Assembly (NCBI GenBank): GCA_021810985.1
Contig: JAJZQA010000199.1
Span: 1 to 5,175 of the forward strand
DNA: 5,175 bases
Direction of reading: 5' to 3'
Source of the DNA: Deltaproteobacteria bacterium
GTDB taxonomy: Bacteria; Desulfobacterota; Desulfuromonadia; Geobacterales; Geobacteraceae
The position numbers were made by a program, and so were the translations under genes. Positions 1 to 5,159 of the stretch are shown here, piece by piece. The notes beneath the pieces are model-generated. The model saw nothing but the letters and a program-made list of their open reading frames with translations, did no database searches and had not been told where the DNA came from. Position 1 is the first letter of the stretch; every line of letters begins with the position of its first letter.

Positions 1-9
1 AAAATACCT

Positions 10-54
10 AGCCCCTTTTAGGGGCTTTCCTCAAGCCACCCGCTCTGCGGGTGG
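10..54. repeat. Two tandem perfect hairpins, possible IS200/IS605-type element end
   Basis: Seen: AGCCCCT (10-16) and AGGGGCT (20-26) form a 7-bp stem around a TTT loop. Ten bases later CCACCCGC (36-43) and GCGGGTGG (47-54) form an 8-bp stem around a TCT loop. Known: IS200/IS605-family elements and derived REP-like sequences carry short subterminal hairpins with small loops instead of inverted terminal repeats. Inference: this may be the terminus of such an element lying mostly off the left edge, or a remnant. No transposase is in the window. The first hairpin has TTTCC after it on the plus strand and GTATTTT a few bases beyond it on the minus strand, so it could instead act as a weak terminator for either side. 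Confidence 0.4.
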
Positions 55-61
55 TCATGAC

Positions 62-84
62 TGTTGACGGCACATATGTCAACA
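62..84. repeat. 7-bp inverted repeat, possible operator or hairpin
   Basis: TGTTGAC (62-68) and GTCAACA (78-84) are perfect inverted arms separated by 9 nt. The spacer and right arm also contain the 8-bp palindrome ACATATGT (72-79). An A-tract follows on the plus strand. The repeat lies about 75 bp downstream of the end of the amidohydrolase gene and has no plus-strand gene behind it, so an operator role is unsupported. A hairpin in the 3' untranslated region of the leftward transcript, or the flank of a mobile element, are equally possible. Confidence 0.35.
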
Positions 85-159
85 AAAAATTGTATACGCA
101 GGTTGTTTGGGAAAGACAATTGATCGTGCAACGGCCAGGGTTGCGGAAGAAAGCGGTAA

Positions 160-1470
160 CTATGCGTATCTTGGCAGGATTTCGAGGATTGCCGCAGCCA
201 TTGCTTTCACCCCGGTTTTGATGCTCGGTTCCGGCAGGGGAGCATACGCAGGGTTATGGATTCCCGGTGGGGAAGTTTCAGCCGCTGTTTCCCCGGCAGT
301 TGTCAGATTTTCGGCCGTGCCCAACAGGAAGTAACAGAGCGGTATCCCGGAACCAGAGGTGCCGAACTGGGAGAAATCGTCACTGAAGGTGTAGCGCTCG
401 GTACGAATGACCTGTTGATTGCCGAGTACTCCCCGGAATGCCGCGAACATTCGTTGGGCAAGTTCGGGATCATTATTGATCGGAGGGCCTGAATATTGGT
501 CAACCAGGATCGGCATGAGTTCATCCGGCAGGCCCGCGGCAATTGCTACGCCCCGAGCCGTTCGTTCGATGGCCGAGCGGAGGTGCCGGGCAATTTCGTC
601 ACTGAAGTAGCGATAATTGACCTGGAGAAGTACCTCCTCGGGAATGATGTTTCCTTTTGTTCCGCCATGAATTGAGCCGACGGAGAGCACGGCCGGTTCA
701 AGAGGGCATATTTCCCTGCTGACAATGGTCTGCAGCAGCAGGATCGTTTCCGCTGCCATGACGATCGGGTCTTTGGTCTCGTGGGGGCGGGAGCCGTGTC
801 CGCCGATGCCGCGGATCACGATATCGAGCGATGCGCAGCCGGCCCAGAAAAGCCCTTCGCGCAGACCGACCGACCCGGCCGGCAGGGAAGGGGTTACATG
901 CAGGGCCAAGGCGTAGTCCGGGCGGGGAAATCTTGTGAATAGACCGTCCTCGATCATGGCTCGGGCACCGGCGCCCACTTCTTCCAGCGGTTGTCCCACC
1001 AGGACCAGTGTCCCCTGCCAGAGATCCTTGTTCTCCATCAGGATGCGTGCTGCTCCCACCAGAACAGTCATATGGATGTCGTGGCCGCAGGCGTGCATGA
1101 GTCCCACCTCACCCTTGCCGGCAAGGCGGCCCCGTGACGTGCTCGCATAGGGGAGACCGGTTCTTTCTTCGATGGGGAGGGCGTCCAGATCCGCCCGCAA
1201 GAGGACTGTCGGACCTTCGCCATTCTTGAATACCGCGACGATTCCATGGCCGCCCACCTTTTCGCTGACCTGAAGGCCGGCAGTGCGAAGCTGGCCGGCA
1301 ATGCAGCGGGCCGTCTCAACCTCCTGGCCGGATAGCTCGGGGTTGGCATGGAGGTGGGTGTACAGGTTGAAGAGGGAAGGATAGAGATCGTTCAGTTGGG
1401 CGAAAATTCGATCAAAATCCTTCCCGGTTGGTTTGCGTACGGTCTCCTCGCTGGAAGCTGAGGGGGACAT
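160..1470 (-). CDS. M20D-family metal-dependent amidohydrolase (HipO/AbgB/IAA-conjugate hydrolase type)
   Basis: A 436-residue cytoplasmic hydrolase without a signal peptide. The family cleaves amide bonds of N-acyl amino acids, hippurate, or amino-acid conjugates such as IAA- or p-aminobenzoyl-linked ones, using a metal centre. Visible signatures in order are LRADLDALP (91-99), HACGHDIH (126-133), QPLEE (160-164), the dimerisation-domain motif GGHGSRPHETKDP (223-235), SIHGGTKGNIIP (266-277), DDFSQFG (364-370) and HNP (405-407). By family analogy Cys128, His130, Glu164, His191 and His405 are the metal-ligand/catalytic set, so all key residues appear intact. It is somewhat longer than the usual 380-400 residues because of an N-terminal extension of about 25 residues and a Thr/Ala/Glu-rich stretch (about 389-401) before the last His. 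The ATG at 1470 is preceded by AAGGAG with a 5-nt spacer. The stop is TAG. The gene begins 2 nt after the SYLF gene, implying one transcript and translational coupling. The substrate cannot be told from sequence. Confidence 0.93.
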   Translation of the reverse strand: MSPSASSEETVRKPTGKDFDRIFAQLNDLYPSLFNLYTHLHANPELSGQEVETARCIAGQLRTAGLQVSEKVGGHGIVAVFKNGEGPTVLLRADLDALPIEERTGLPYASTSRGRLAGKGEVGLMHACGHDIHMTVLVGAARILMENKDLWQGTLVLVGQPLEEVGAGARAMIEDGLFTRFPRPDYALALHVTPSLPAGSVGLREGLFWAGCASLDIVIRGIGGHGSRPHETKDPIVMAAETILLLQTIVSREICPLEPAVLSVGSIHGGTKGNIIPEEVLLQVNYRYFSDEIARHLRSAIERTARGVAIAAGLPDELMPILVDQYSGPPINNDPELAQRMFAAFRGVLGNQQVIRTERYTFSDDFSQFGTSGSGIPLCYFLLGTAENLTTAGETAAETSPPGIHNPAYAPLPEPSIKTGVKAMAAAILEILPRYA

Positions 1471-1472
1471 TG

Positions 1473-1481
1473 TTACTCCTT
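1473..1481 (-). promoter_or_regulatory. Coupled stop codon and ribosome-binding site of the amidohydrolase
   Basis: On the minus strand the string GAAGGAGTAACAATG combines the last two sense codons of the SYLF gene (AAG GAG), its TAA stop, a 2-nt gap and the ATG of the amidohydrolase. AAGGAG is a strong Shine-Dalgarno site at 5-nt spacing and is entirely inside the upstream coding sequence. Ribosomes finishing the SYLF gene would expose or directly re-use this site, so the two proteins are expected to be made in linked amounts. Confidence 0.8.
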
Positions 1482-2378
1482 CGGTAGGGCGGCAGCGTTT
1501 TGGGACAGGAAATTCTTCAGCTTGATGACCGCGGGAGAAGAAGAGGGTGCTGACCCGAAAATCTGGTTTGCGCTGATATTGTCTTTGCCGTAAAAGTTTT
1601 CGTTTGCGGTTTTGTCGATGGCCAGGACCGTACCGTCCAGAGAAATTCCGGCGAAGAAACCGCGACTCCGGGCATAGGAATAGATCTCCGCCTTGAGCTG
1701 CCAGTCGGTGGATGCTTCGGCGCGGCGGCCAACCGGGCCCGCGGCAACCGCGGCATCGGCCCCGAGGGTGAAGTTGCCCTTGGTGAGCCCCATGATGCTC
1801 TTTCTGGTTTTGAAAACCAGGATAATGTCGCTGGAAAGGGCACCGAACTGCAAGCCGAAGCTGCCTCCGCCAAGATACAGGAAGGAAGGGTTGCTCCAGG
1901 AGCCGTTGTCATTGCGCATCATAGCGATGCCGGTGCCGAAGCGGCCGCCAAAAAAGAAGCCCACCTTGATTGTACCGGGAATGATGACAATACCGTAGGC
2001 ATTGGCGAGCAGGTCCGGTGAAATCCCTTCGGGGATGCCGGTAATTTCCTGGAGTACCTCTTTTGAGGCATTTATTTTTGAAATTTCATCGATTGCCATG
2101 GAGTTGAAGGGTGTTTCCGGAGCAGGAGTCGGAACGGGAGGGGCCGGTGCGGCCTTGACCGTTTCGTCGCTGAACGGAATTTGGGCCGGAGCAACAGCCG
2201 GTGTCTGGACGTCTTCCACCACCAGTGGCTCCTGAATCTGGACGGTTTCGATCCCTCTTGCCCCTTCTCCTCCCATCGGCTGGGGAAGCGACTCCGGTTG
2301 GACCGCGGCGACCGCGGGAAGTGCGAGAGCAATACAAAATGCGACGGTAGCCGTACAGAGACCTGATCGTATCTTCAT
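1473..2378 (-). CDS. Secreted SYLF-domain (Ysc84/DUF500) lipid-binding-type protein
   Basis: A 301-residue exported protein. Residues 1-25 form a signal peptide (MKIRSG, then a hydrophobic core, then a probable cut after AVAA), without a lipobox Cys at the cut. Residues about 26-95 are a low-complexity linker rich in Pro, Ala and acidic residues, with a PAPPVPTPAPETP run near 78-90. Residues about 96-265 are a SYLF domain: LLANAYGIVIIPGTIKVGF (123-141), GGRFGTGIAMMR (144-155), GSWSNPSFLYLGGGSFGLQ (159-177), LGADAAVAAGPVGR (205-218), SYARSRGFFAGISLDGTVLAID (234-255) and NENFYGK (259-265). SYLF domains of eukaryotic Ysc84/SH3YL1 bind phosphoinositides; bacterial ones are periplasmic or envelope proteins of mostly unknown role. 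The ATG at 2378 follows AAGGAA at an 8-nt spacing. A good promoter lies about 75 bp upstream. The stop TAA is 2 nt before the amidohydrolase start. The domain call is strong; the biological role is unknown. Confidence 0.93.
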   Translation of the reverse strand: MKIRSGLCTATVAFCIALALPAVAAVQPESLPQPMGGEGARGIETVQIQEPLVVEDVQTPAVAPAQIPFSDETVKAAPAPPVPTPAPETPFNSMAIDEISKINASKEVLQEITGIPEGISPDLLANAYGIVIIPGTIKVGFFFGGRFGTGIAMMRNDNGSWSNPSFLYLGGGSFGLQFGALSSDIILVFKTRKSIMGLTKGNFTLGADAAVAAGPVGRRAEASTDWQLKAEIYSYARSRGFFAGISLDGTVLAIDKTANENFYGKDNISANQIFGSAPSSSPAVIKLKNFLSQNAAALPKE

Positions 2379-2452
2379 GGCATGAATTCCTTTCTTTCCG
2401 TGAAGTACGCCGAACGTCCCCCGGGATTCGGAGGCGAAGACGTTTGAGGCAG

Positions 2453-2481
2453 ATAATACCCCATGAACAGTAAAAAACCAA
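2453..2481 (-). promoter_or_regulatory. Sigma70-type promoter for the SYLF-amidohydrolase pair
   Basis: Reading the minus strand, TTGGTT (2481-2476) and TATTAT (2458-2453) are separated by exactly 17 nt, matching the -35 and -10 consensus in 4/6 and 5/6 positions. Transcription would start near 2446, giving a leader of about 70 nt to the ATG at 2378. It lies in the gap downstream of the glycosyltransferase gene, so the SYLF-amidohydrolase pair can be expressed independently of that gene. Read-through is also possible, because no clear terminator follows the glycosyltransferase. Confidence 0.55.
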
Positions 2482-2482
2482 G

Positions 2483-2527
2483 ACTAAGTAATGTCGATCT
2501 GGAAAGACCGGATGGAAACTAAGTAAT
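2483..2527. repeat. Pair of 10-bp direct repeats upstream of the SYLF promoter
   Basis: ACTAAGTAAT occurs at 2483-2492 and again at 2518-2527, 35 bp start to start (ATTACTTAGT in the direction of transcription). The proximal copy abuts the -35 box of the predicted SYLF promoter, and the distal copy sits just after the glycosyltransferase stop codon. The position suits an activator-binding site, and each copy is flanked by a GGAAA block within the intervening DNA. No protein is identifiable, and chance duplication in AT-rich DNA is possible. Confidence 0.35.
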
Positions 2528-2537
2528 AAAATCGCGG

Positions 2538-3809
2538 TCAGCAGCATCCCGTTGACTGCAAGGTGCGAAGCAGCGAGAGCTGTGCGTCGGGGTCGTCAAG
2601 CTGCTCCAGCCCTGCCCAAAGCAGAAACGGAAGCAGGGCTTCCTCCGGCTTTTTTCGCTCGTACCGAGTGTCAGAGAGATGATGGATAAGTTTCAGAGTG
2701 CGCAGGCCGTCGAACCAGGAGTGAAACGCGCCCAGGAGCGCTGCCTGGTCGCGGCTGTTTTTCCTGAGTTTCTCCCAGGCATCGCCAAAGCCGGCCTGGT
2801 CCAGATAATTCTTTAGTTCAAGAGAAATTCTTTCAGCCTGATGAACAATGTCCTGCCCTGAGGCGTCAAGGTGCGTGGCCACCAGTTCGAGCCAGTTACC
2901 GAGAATCGCGAAACATTCGGGTTGGTAAAAGAGTACCGCGCTCTCTTCCCCGGCCAGCTGCCGGGAAACGCTTCTTCCGGTGCCGAACGGGACCCGGTGT
3001 GAGGCACGTGCGGATGGCAGCACGTGCGTCCCTGCCACGGAGGCAATGCCGGAAGTTTTTTTGAGATGCTGGAGAAAATAAAAATCTTCGGCGGCCAGGC
3101 GGGTGTTCATGCCGCCCATGCCGGCGTATGCCTCGGCGGTGCAGGCCATGGCGCTGCCGATGGTATGGAACGCATAGGGTGATCCGGCCCGGGAAAGTCC
3201 CAGCACGTAGACACGTAAAAAGAGTTCGTAGCGGCGGATCGCTTGCCGCTCCTGGTTTGTGGCACCTTCCTGATGGCGAAAATTGAGCACTGCCCCGCCG
3301 GCCGATGTGGAGCGGAAATGTCCGGTCAGGGCTGACAGGTAATCAGGCTCAACCAGGGTGTCCGCATCGAGTGCCACGAGCAGCGGGGCTGGCCCCCTGA
3401 AATCCAGCAGCGGGAGCGCCAGGTCAAACCCGATCTTCCGGGCCAGGCCGACTCCGCCCTTTTTTGCGGGGAGTTCGTTGCCCGGTGATGCCGCGTCCAC
3501 CCAGCCGAGATGAAGCGCGGTCAGAGAAGGGTCTTCTTTGGCAAGGAGTTCAAGGGTGCTCGAATTGTCGTCTTTATCCGATTGCGGAGTATCCTCACGG
3601 TTGTTGACCACCACCAAAACCAGGAAACGTGAAACGAGCTCCGGAGGGTTTTGAGCCAAAGAGCGGAGAGTTGCCGAAAGGTTGTTACTTTCCGCCAGTG
3701 CCGGGATGACCACGGCGCCGGCAAAAGTTCCTTGATGACGGCCGCGGATTTTCCAGGGACCGTTGACGGCTCGAGAGGAAAGGTATTTTAGAATTTCTTT
3801 GGGAATCAT
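2538..3809 (-). CDS. Family 2 (GT-A fold) glycosyltransferase, soluble
   Basis: A 423-residue protein expected to transfer a sugar from a nucleotide-sugar donor; acceptor and donor are unknown. The N-terminal GT-A domain shows VVIPALAESNNL (33-44), the LVLVVVNNRED strand (63-73), the donor-binding stretch GGVGLARKIGFDLAL (118-132), a DxD-type metal motif ALDADTLVEPDYL (146-158), and the acidic pair AEDFYFLQHL (240-249) typical of the catalytic base region. An HRVPFGTGRS segment (271-280) sits where many GT2 enzymes carry QxxRW. The last 130 or so residues are charged, helical-looking and without recognisable motifs. There are no membrane segments or signal peptide, so it is cytoplasmic, perhaps membrane-associated. 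The ATG at 3809 is chosen because the next plausible start (GTG, residue 33) would delete the first beta strand, yet no Shine-Dalgarno precedes it. The stop is TGA. It is not obviously linked by function to its downstream neighbours. Confidence 0.85.
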   Translation of the reverse strand: MIPKEILKYLSSRAVNGPWKIRGRHQGTFAGAVVIPALAESNNLSATLRSLAQNPPELVSRFLVLVVVNNREDTPQSDKDDNSSTLELLAKEDPSLTALHLGWVDAASPGNELPAKKGGVGLARKIGFDLALPLLDFRGPAPLLVALDADTLVEPDYLSALTGHFRSTSAGGAVLNFRHQEGATNQERQAIRRYELFLRVYVLGLSRAGSPYAFHTIGSAMACTAEAYAGMGGMNTRLAAEDFYFLQHLKKTSGIASVAGTHVLPSARASHRVPFGTGRSVSRQLAGEESAVLFYQPECFAILGNWLELVATHLDASGQDIVHQAERISLELKNYLDQAGFGDAWEKLRKNSRDQAALLGAFHSWFDGLRTLKLIHHLSDTRYERKKPEEALLPFLLWAGLEQLDDPDAQLSLLRTLQSTGCC

Positions 3810-3817
3810 GGCCCGAA

Positions 3818-3847
3818 AGTATACCCAAAAGTTCGAGGTTTTGGCAA
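3818..3847 (-). promoter_or_regulatory. Promoter of the glycosyltransferase gene, predicting a near-leaderless mRNA
   Basis: On the minus strand TTGCCA (3847-3842) and TATACT (3823-3818) are spaced 18 nt apart, matching the sigma70 consensus in 4/6 and 5/6 positions. The -10 box ends only 8 nt before the ATG, so transcription would begin at about 3810-3812, directly at the start codon. The lack of any Shine-Dalgarno between box and ATG agrees with a leaderless message. Confidence 0.5.
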
Positions 3848-3857
3848 ATTAAGAAAT

Positions 3858-3873
3858 GTTACTGATCTGTGAC
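3858..3873. promoter_or_regulatory. Imperfect palindrome between divergent promoters, candidate operator
   Basis: GTTACTGATCTGTGAC reads the same on both strands at 12 of 16 positions, with arms GTnACnGA and TCnGTnAC centred on GATC. It lies in the 32-bp gap between the -35 boxes of the leftward glycosyltransferase promoter and the rightward cyclase promoter. A dimeric regulator bound here could control both. It does not match the classical CRP or FNR consensus well, so no regulator is named. Confidence 0.4.
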
Positions 3874-3879
3874 GGAATG

Positions 3880-3908
3880 TTGACACGGTACACTGCTTCT
3901 GCTACATT
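3880..3908 (+). promoter_or_regulatory. Sigma70-type promoter of the diguanylate cyclase gene
   Basis: A perfect -35 box TTGACA (3880-3885) is followed after exactly 17 nt by TACATT (3903-3908), a 4/6 match to the -10 consensus. The start of transcription would be near 3915, about 180 nt before the GTG start codon, so the message carries an unusually long leader. This is the best promoter match in the window. Confidence 0.65.
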
Positions 3909-3914
3909 TTCGCC

Positions 3915-4094
3915 GGATTACCTGATGTTGCGAGAGGATCTAACCTTCTCGAAAATTTCTTTTCAGTGCAAGGGTATCACCGGATAATCGTTTGCTTATT
4001 ACCCCGGACGGTGCGGGTCGCGAAACGTCCGGATACGAGAAGTAGGTACCTGCGAAACGTTGGAGATGAACACTGAAATTACTGGAGTACTACC
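3915..4094 (+). promoter_or_regulatory. Long structured 5' leader of the diguanylate cyclase mRNA
   Basis: About 180 nt separate the predicted transcription start from the GTG. Two hairpins are visible. CGAGAGG (3931-3937) pairs with CC-T-TCTCG (3944-3951) with one bulged T, followed by AAAATTTCTTTTC. CCGGACG (4004-4010) pairs perfectly with CGTCCGG (4026-4032) around a 15-nt loop. The 9-mer GCGAAACGT occurs twice (4020-4028 and 4052-4060). A ten-codon ORF (4066-4098) has a stop that overlaps the cyclase start. I do not recognise a known riboswitch; the conserved core of the GEMM c-di-GMP class is absent. A role in attenuation or translation control is inference only. Confidence 0.35.
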
Positions 4095-4097
4095 GTG
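4084..4097 (+). promoter_or_regulatory. Ribosome-binding site and GTG start of the cyclase
   Basis: GGAG at 4084-4087 lies 7 nt before GTG (4095-4097). This supports GTG as the start codon. The nearest upstream ATG (4066) is in another frame and ends in TGA at 4096-4098, overlapping the GTG as GTGA. Confidence 0.75.
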
Positions 4098-5057
4098 AAA
4101 AAGAAGTTAGACGCGGAGTTGTTGTCGCACGTTCTGCAGAAAATATCAGTTCCGACTTTTGTCATTGATCGGGACCATACGATTATCCATTGGAACAAGG
4201 CCCTGGAAAATCTGACCGGCTATCAGTCAGAAGAAATGCTCGGAACAAGCGACCACTGGAAAGCGTTTTACCCCTTGCAGAAACCGCTTTTGGCCGACCT
4301 GGTGGTCGATACTGTGCGGGAGCATGCGATTGCCGGATATTATCAGGGTAAATACCGGAAATCCTCAGTTTCCGAGGGTGCCTATGAAGTAGAAGATTTT
4401 TTTCCCGGTCTGGGTGATGCTGGCCGCTGGCTGTTTTTTACCGCGACGCCGATTCCTGATGCCGAAGGTCTCATGCTGGGCGCGGTACAGACGCTTCAGG
4501 ATATAACGGAACGAAAAGTAGTGGAGGATGAACTTCGGGAGAGCGAAAAACGTTACCGCGACTTGAGTATCACCGATTCACTCACCAAGCTCTACAATTC
4601 CCGGCACTTCTTCCGTCAGCTGCGACAGGAGATCGAGCGGGCAAGGCGCTACGAAGAGCATCTGTCTCTGATCCTGCTCGATATCGACAACTTCAAAGGC
4701 TATAACGATACCTATGGGCACTTGGAAGGTGACCGGGTGCTGGCGGTCCTTGCTGAGGTAATCAGAGAGAACTTGCGAAGCGCCGATTCGGCCTACCGGT
4801 ATGGAGGCGAAGAATTTACCGTGATTCTGCCCGAGACGGAAGGTGAAAACGCCCTGCTCGTGGCGGAAAGGCTCCGAAAGGGGTTTGAAGATACCGTGTT
4901 GTCACCGCTGCCCCGCTCAGAAGTTCATATGACGGTAAGTGTCGGTGTTACGCAGTATATTCCGGGCGAAGATGATTCCGTTTTGATCAAGCGGGCCGAC
5001 AGTGCCATGTATACCGCGAAGACCAGCGGGAAGAATCGCGTTTGCCAGATCAGGTAG
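4095..5057 (+). CDS. Cytoplasmic PAS-GGDEF diguanylate cyclase
   Basis: A 320-residue signalling enzyme predicted to make cyclic di-GMP from two GTP. The PAS sensor domain spans roughly residues 10-138 (VPTFVIDRDHTIIHWNKAL, 19-37; TGYQSEEMLG, 41-50; ending VQTLQDITER, 131-140). A charged signalling helix (about 140-157) leads into the GGDEF domain at DSLTKLYNSRHFF (161-173). Catalytic features are present: metal-binding Asp196 in LLDIDNFKGYND, Asn204 and Asp213 of GHLEGD for guanine recognition, and the GGEEF signature at 237-241. RSAD (228-231) lies five residues before GGEEF and is the RxxD inhibitory site for product feedback. Asp213 is the residue changed to Ser in the cGAMP-making Hypr enzymes of Geobacter, so a c-di-GMP product is favoured. 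There is no signal peptide, membrane segment or receiver domain, so it senses a cytoplasmic cue or ligand through PAS, of unknown nature. The gene is monocistronic between its own promoter and a strong terminator. Confidence 0.95.
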   Translation: MKKKLDAELLSHVLQKISVPTFVIDRDHTIIHWNKALENLTGYQSEEMLGTSDHWKAFYPLQKPLLADLVVDTVREHAIAGYYQGKYRKSSVSEGAYEVEDFFPGLGDAGRWLFFTATPIPDAEGLMLGAVQTLQDITERKVVEDELRESEKRYRDLSITDSLTKLYNSRHFFRQLRQEIERARRYEEHLSLILLDIDNFKGYNDTYGHLEGDRVLAVLAEVIRENLRSADSAYRYGGEEFTVILPETEGENALLVAERLRKGFEDTVLSPLPRSEVHMTVSVGVTQYIPGEDDSVLIKRADSAMYTAKTSGKNRVCQIR

Positions 5058-5105
5058 TGGTCGAGAGTGAGGTGGCGCAACCTTCGCCGTTGCTGCCGCC
5101 CAGAT

Positions 5106-5151
5106 AAAAAAAGCCGTTCCATCAGCTATCTGCTGACGGAACGGCTTTTTT
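5106..5151. terminator. Strong intrinsic terminator, probably bidirectional
   Basis: GCCGTTCC-A-TCAGC (5113-5126) pairs with GCTGA-C-GGAACGGC (5132-5145): 14 positions with a single A/C mismatch and a TATCT loop. Seven As precede the stem and six Ts follow it, so it can terminate transcription from either strand. It lies 48 nt after the cyclase stop codon and closes that transcript. Confidence 0.93.
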
Positions 5152-5159
5152 GTTGGCTG

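Noticed and set aside
88..98. TTGTATAC-like half of a GntR-family operator
   Set aside because: Only one half matches and there is no promoter or gene start positioned to use it.
128..144. GCAAC/GTTGC inverted repeat as terminator of the amidohydrolase gene
   Set aside because: The stem is only 5 bp with a 7-nt loop and no T-tract on the minus strand.
107..334. Plus-strand 75-residue open frame with a hydrophobic middle
   Set aside because: Mostly antisense to the well-supported amidohydrolase C-terminus, no family resemblance, and no good ribosome-binding site before its ATG.
2086..2547. Minus-strand 153-residue frame starting with a membrane-like hydrophobic stretch
   Set aside because: It is out of frame with and overlaps the clearly real SYLF gene; the latter half is Arg/Gly-rich shadow sequence and the start overlaps the glycosyltransferase end without a convincing ribosome-binding site.
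3931..3963. Bulged hairpin plus T-rich run as an intrinsic terminator (attenuator)
   Set aside because: AAAA separates stem and Ts, and the T run is interrupted by C, so it is a poor terminator; kept only as part of the leader description.
3960..4060. GEMM-type c-di-GMP or cGAMP riboswitch before the cyclase
   Set aside because: The conserved GEMM core strings and the GNRA-capped helix are not present in the leader.
4925..5122. Minus-strand 65-residue frame opposite the cyclase end
   Set aside because: Antisense to conserved GGDEF coding sequence, begins inside the terminator stem, and resembles no known protein.
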